NCBI GenBank assembly: GCA_905207425.1
Contig: CAJLLB010000122.1
Span: 1 to 5,475, forward strand
From: an uncultured Collinsella sp.
GTDB taxonomy: Bacteria > Actinomycetota > Coriobacteriia > Coriobacteriales > Coriobacteriaceae
DNA: 5,475 nt
Direction: 5' to 3'
A program made the translations under genes and the position numbers. The notes under the pieces are model-generated. The model ran no database searches. It worked only from the letters and a program-made list of their open reading frames with translations, and was not told the DNA's origin. Positions 5,009-5,475 of this stretch are shown piece by piece. Numbering within the stretch: the first letter of the stretch is position 1; the number at the start of each line of letters is the position of its first letter.

Positions 5009-5413
5009 ATGGCTATCGAGAAGACCTTCATCATGATTAAGCCCGACGCCGTGCGCGACCGCAAGATCGGCGAGATCGTTGCTCGCATTGAGCGCAGCGG
5101 CCTTGTCATCGAGCGCATGGAGATGACCACGCTCGAGCGCGCTACCGTCGAGGAGCACTACGCCCATCTGGCCGACAAGCCCTTCTTTGGCGGTCTCTGC
5201 GACTTTATGACGAGCGGTCCGGTCGTCAAGATGGTCGTTTCCGGTCTCTCCGCTGTTGCTAAGATGCGCACCCTCATGGGCGCTACCAACCCGCTTGAGG
5301 CTGCTCCTGGTACCATCCGCGGCGACTTTGCCGTCGATGTCAACGCCAACGTGATCCACGGCTCCGACTGCCTGGAGAACGCCGAGATTGAGATCAAGCG
5401 CTTCTTTGGCTAA
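5009..5413 (+). CDS. ndk: Nucleoside diphosphate kinase
   Basis: Cytosolic enzyme that moves the terminal phosphate of ATP to other (d)NDPs through a phosphohistidine intermediate, balancing NTP and dNTP pools. The 134 residues match the usual bacterial length of 130-150. Visible landmarks are TFIMIKPDAV at the N-terminus (K11), EEHYAHLADKPFF (Y51, around 48-60), MTSGPVV, the Kpn-loop region ending GATNPLEAAPGTIRGDFA, and the active-site NVIHGSD with phosphorylated His117. The segment before the GATNP motif is VSGLSAVAKMR, where many homologues have E-G-x-x-A, a minor variation. GAAAGG (4995-5000) lies 8 nt before the ATG. Two candidate promoters lie in the 300 bp upstream, and the argH terminator separates it from the arginine genes, so it is probably its own transcription unit. 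Confidence 0.97.
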   Translation: MAIEKTFIMIKPDAVRDRKIGEIVARIERSGLVIERMEMTTLERATVEEHYAHLADKPFFGGLCDFMTSGPVVKMVVSGLSAVAKMRTLMGATNPLEAAPGTIRGDFAVDVNANVIHGSDCLENAEIEIKRFFG

Positions 5414-5415
5414 AC

Positions 5416-5437
5416 CAGCTTTGACTCCTTAAAGCTG
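5416..5437 (+). other. Hairpin directly after ndk
   Basis: CAGCTTT (5416-5422) pairs perfectly with AAAGCTG (5431-5437) across an 8-nt loop, 3 nt after the ndk stop. Only TT follows, so it is more likely a 3'-end stabilising stem than a terminator on its own. Confidence 0.4.
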
Positions 5438-5457
5438 TTAGCGTGTGGCTTGGGCGC

Positions 5458-5475
5458 CGCGGAACTCCATCCGCG
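5458..5475 (+). terminator. Probable ndk terminator, cut by the window edge
   Basis: CGCGG (5458-5462) pairs with CCGCG (5471-5475) across an 8-nt loop, and the second arm stops exactly at the window edge. The upstream GGGCGC (5452-5457) suggests the stem continues, which would make a long GC-rich terminator, but the T run, if any, is outside the window. Confidence 0.4.

Noticed and set aside
1..5475. CRISPR arrays, tRNA or rRNA genes, transposase genes, phage or toxin-antitoxin modules
   Set aside because: No regularly spaced repeats, no cloverleaf or rRNA sequence and no such protein motifs were seen; the window is ordinary chromosomal metabolism apart from the regulatory regions described.

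Overview
The window looks like a chromosomal segment from a moderately GC-rich Gram-positive actinobacterium. Protein sequences and codon use (Arg almost only CGC/CGT, strong AGGAG-type ribosome sites) fit Coriobacteriia, perhaps Collinsella. This placement is inferred from overall character, not from a database match. Four recognisable genes are present: a HAD-family phosphatase on the minus strand (cut by the left edge), then argG, argH and ndk on the plus strand.

Layout. 1-889 (minus) is a Cof-type HAD hydrolase. 890-1443 is a 554-bp divergent intergenic region with far more structure than a plain promoter. It holds a candidate promoter (about 1033-1060), a 24-codon ORF with a near-ideal ribosome site whose tail is packed with arginine codons (1164-1238), competing RNA hairpins (1231-1290), and a terminator-like stem-loop with a T run (1303-1349). 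argG follows at 1444-2670. 2671-2903 carries several hairpins, including a 12-bp perfect GC-rich terminator. 2904-3074 is a possible 56-residue protein of unknown function. argH is 3193-4623, followed by a clear terminator. 4624-5008 is a 385-bp gap with two candidate ndk promoters and a 9-bp inverted repeat around one of them. ndk is 5009-5413, and the window ends inside what looks like its terminator.

How the genes work together. ArgG and ArgH catalyse the last two steps of arginine synthesis: citrulline plus aspartate to argininosuccinate, then arginine plus fumarate. They share a strand but are separated by about 520 bp with a strong terminator, so they are probably not one simple transcript. 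ndk (nucleotide balance) and the HAD phosphatase have no obvious link to arginine.

The most interesting element is the argG leader. Its short ORF ends in RRQRAISRRR, with four CGA codons, and CGA is absent from all four recognisable genes here. With the downstream hairpins this has the layout of ribosome-mediated transcription attenuation responding to arginine supply. Bacterial arginine genes are better known for ArgR/AhrC repression. Two weak ARG-box-like sequences also flank the leader, so both controls could coexist. All regulatory claims come from reading the sequence by eye, without folding software or database searches.
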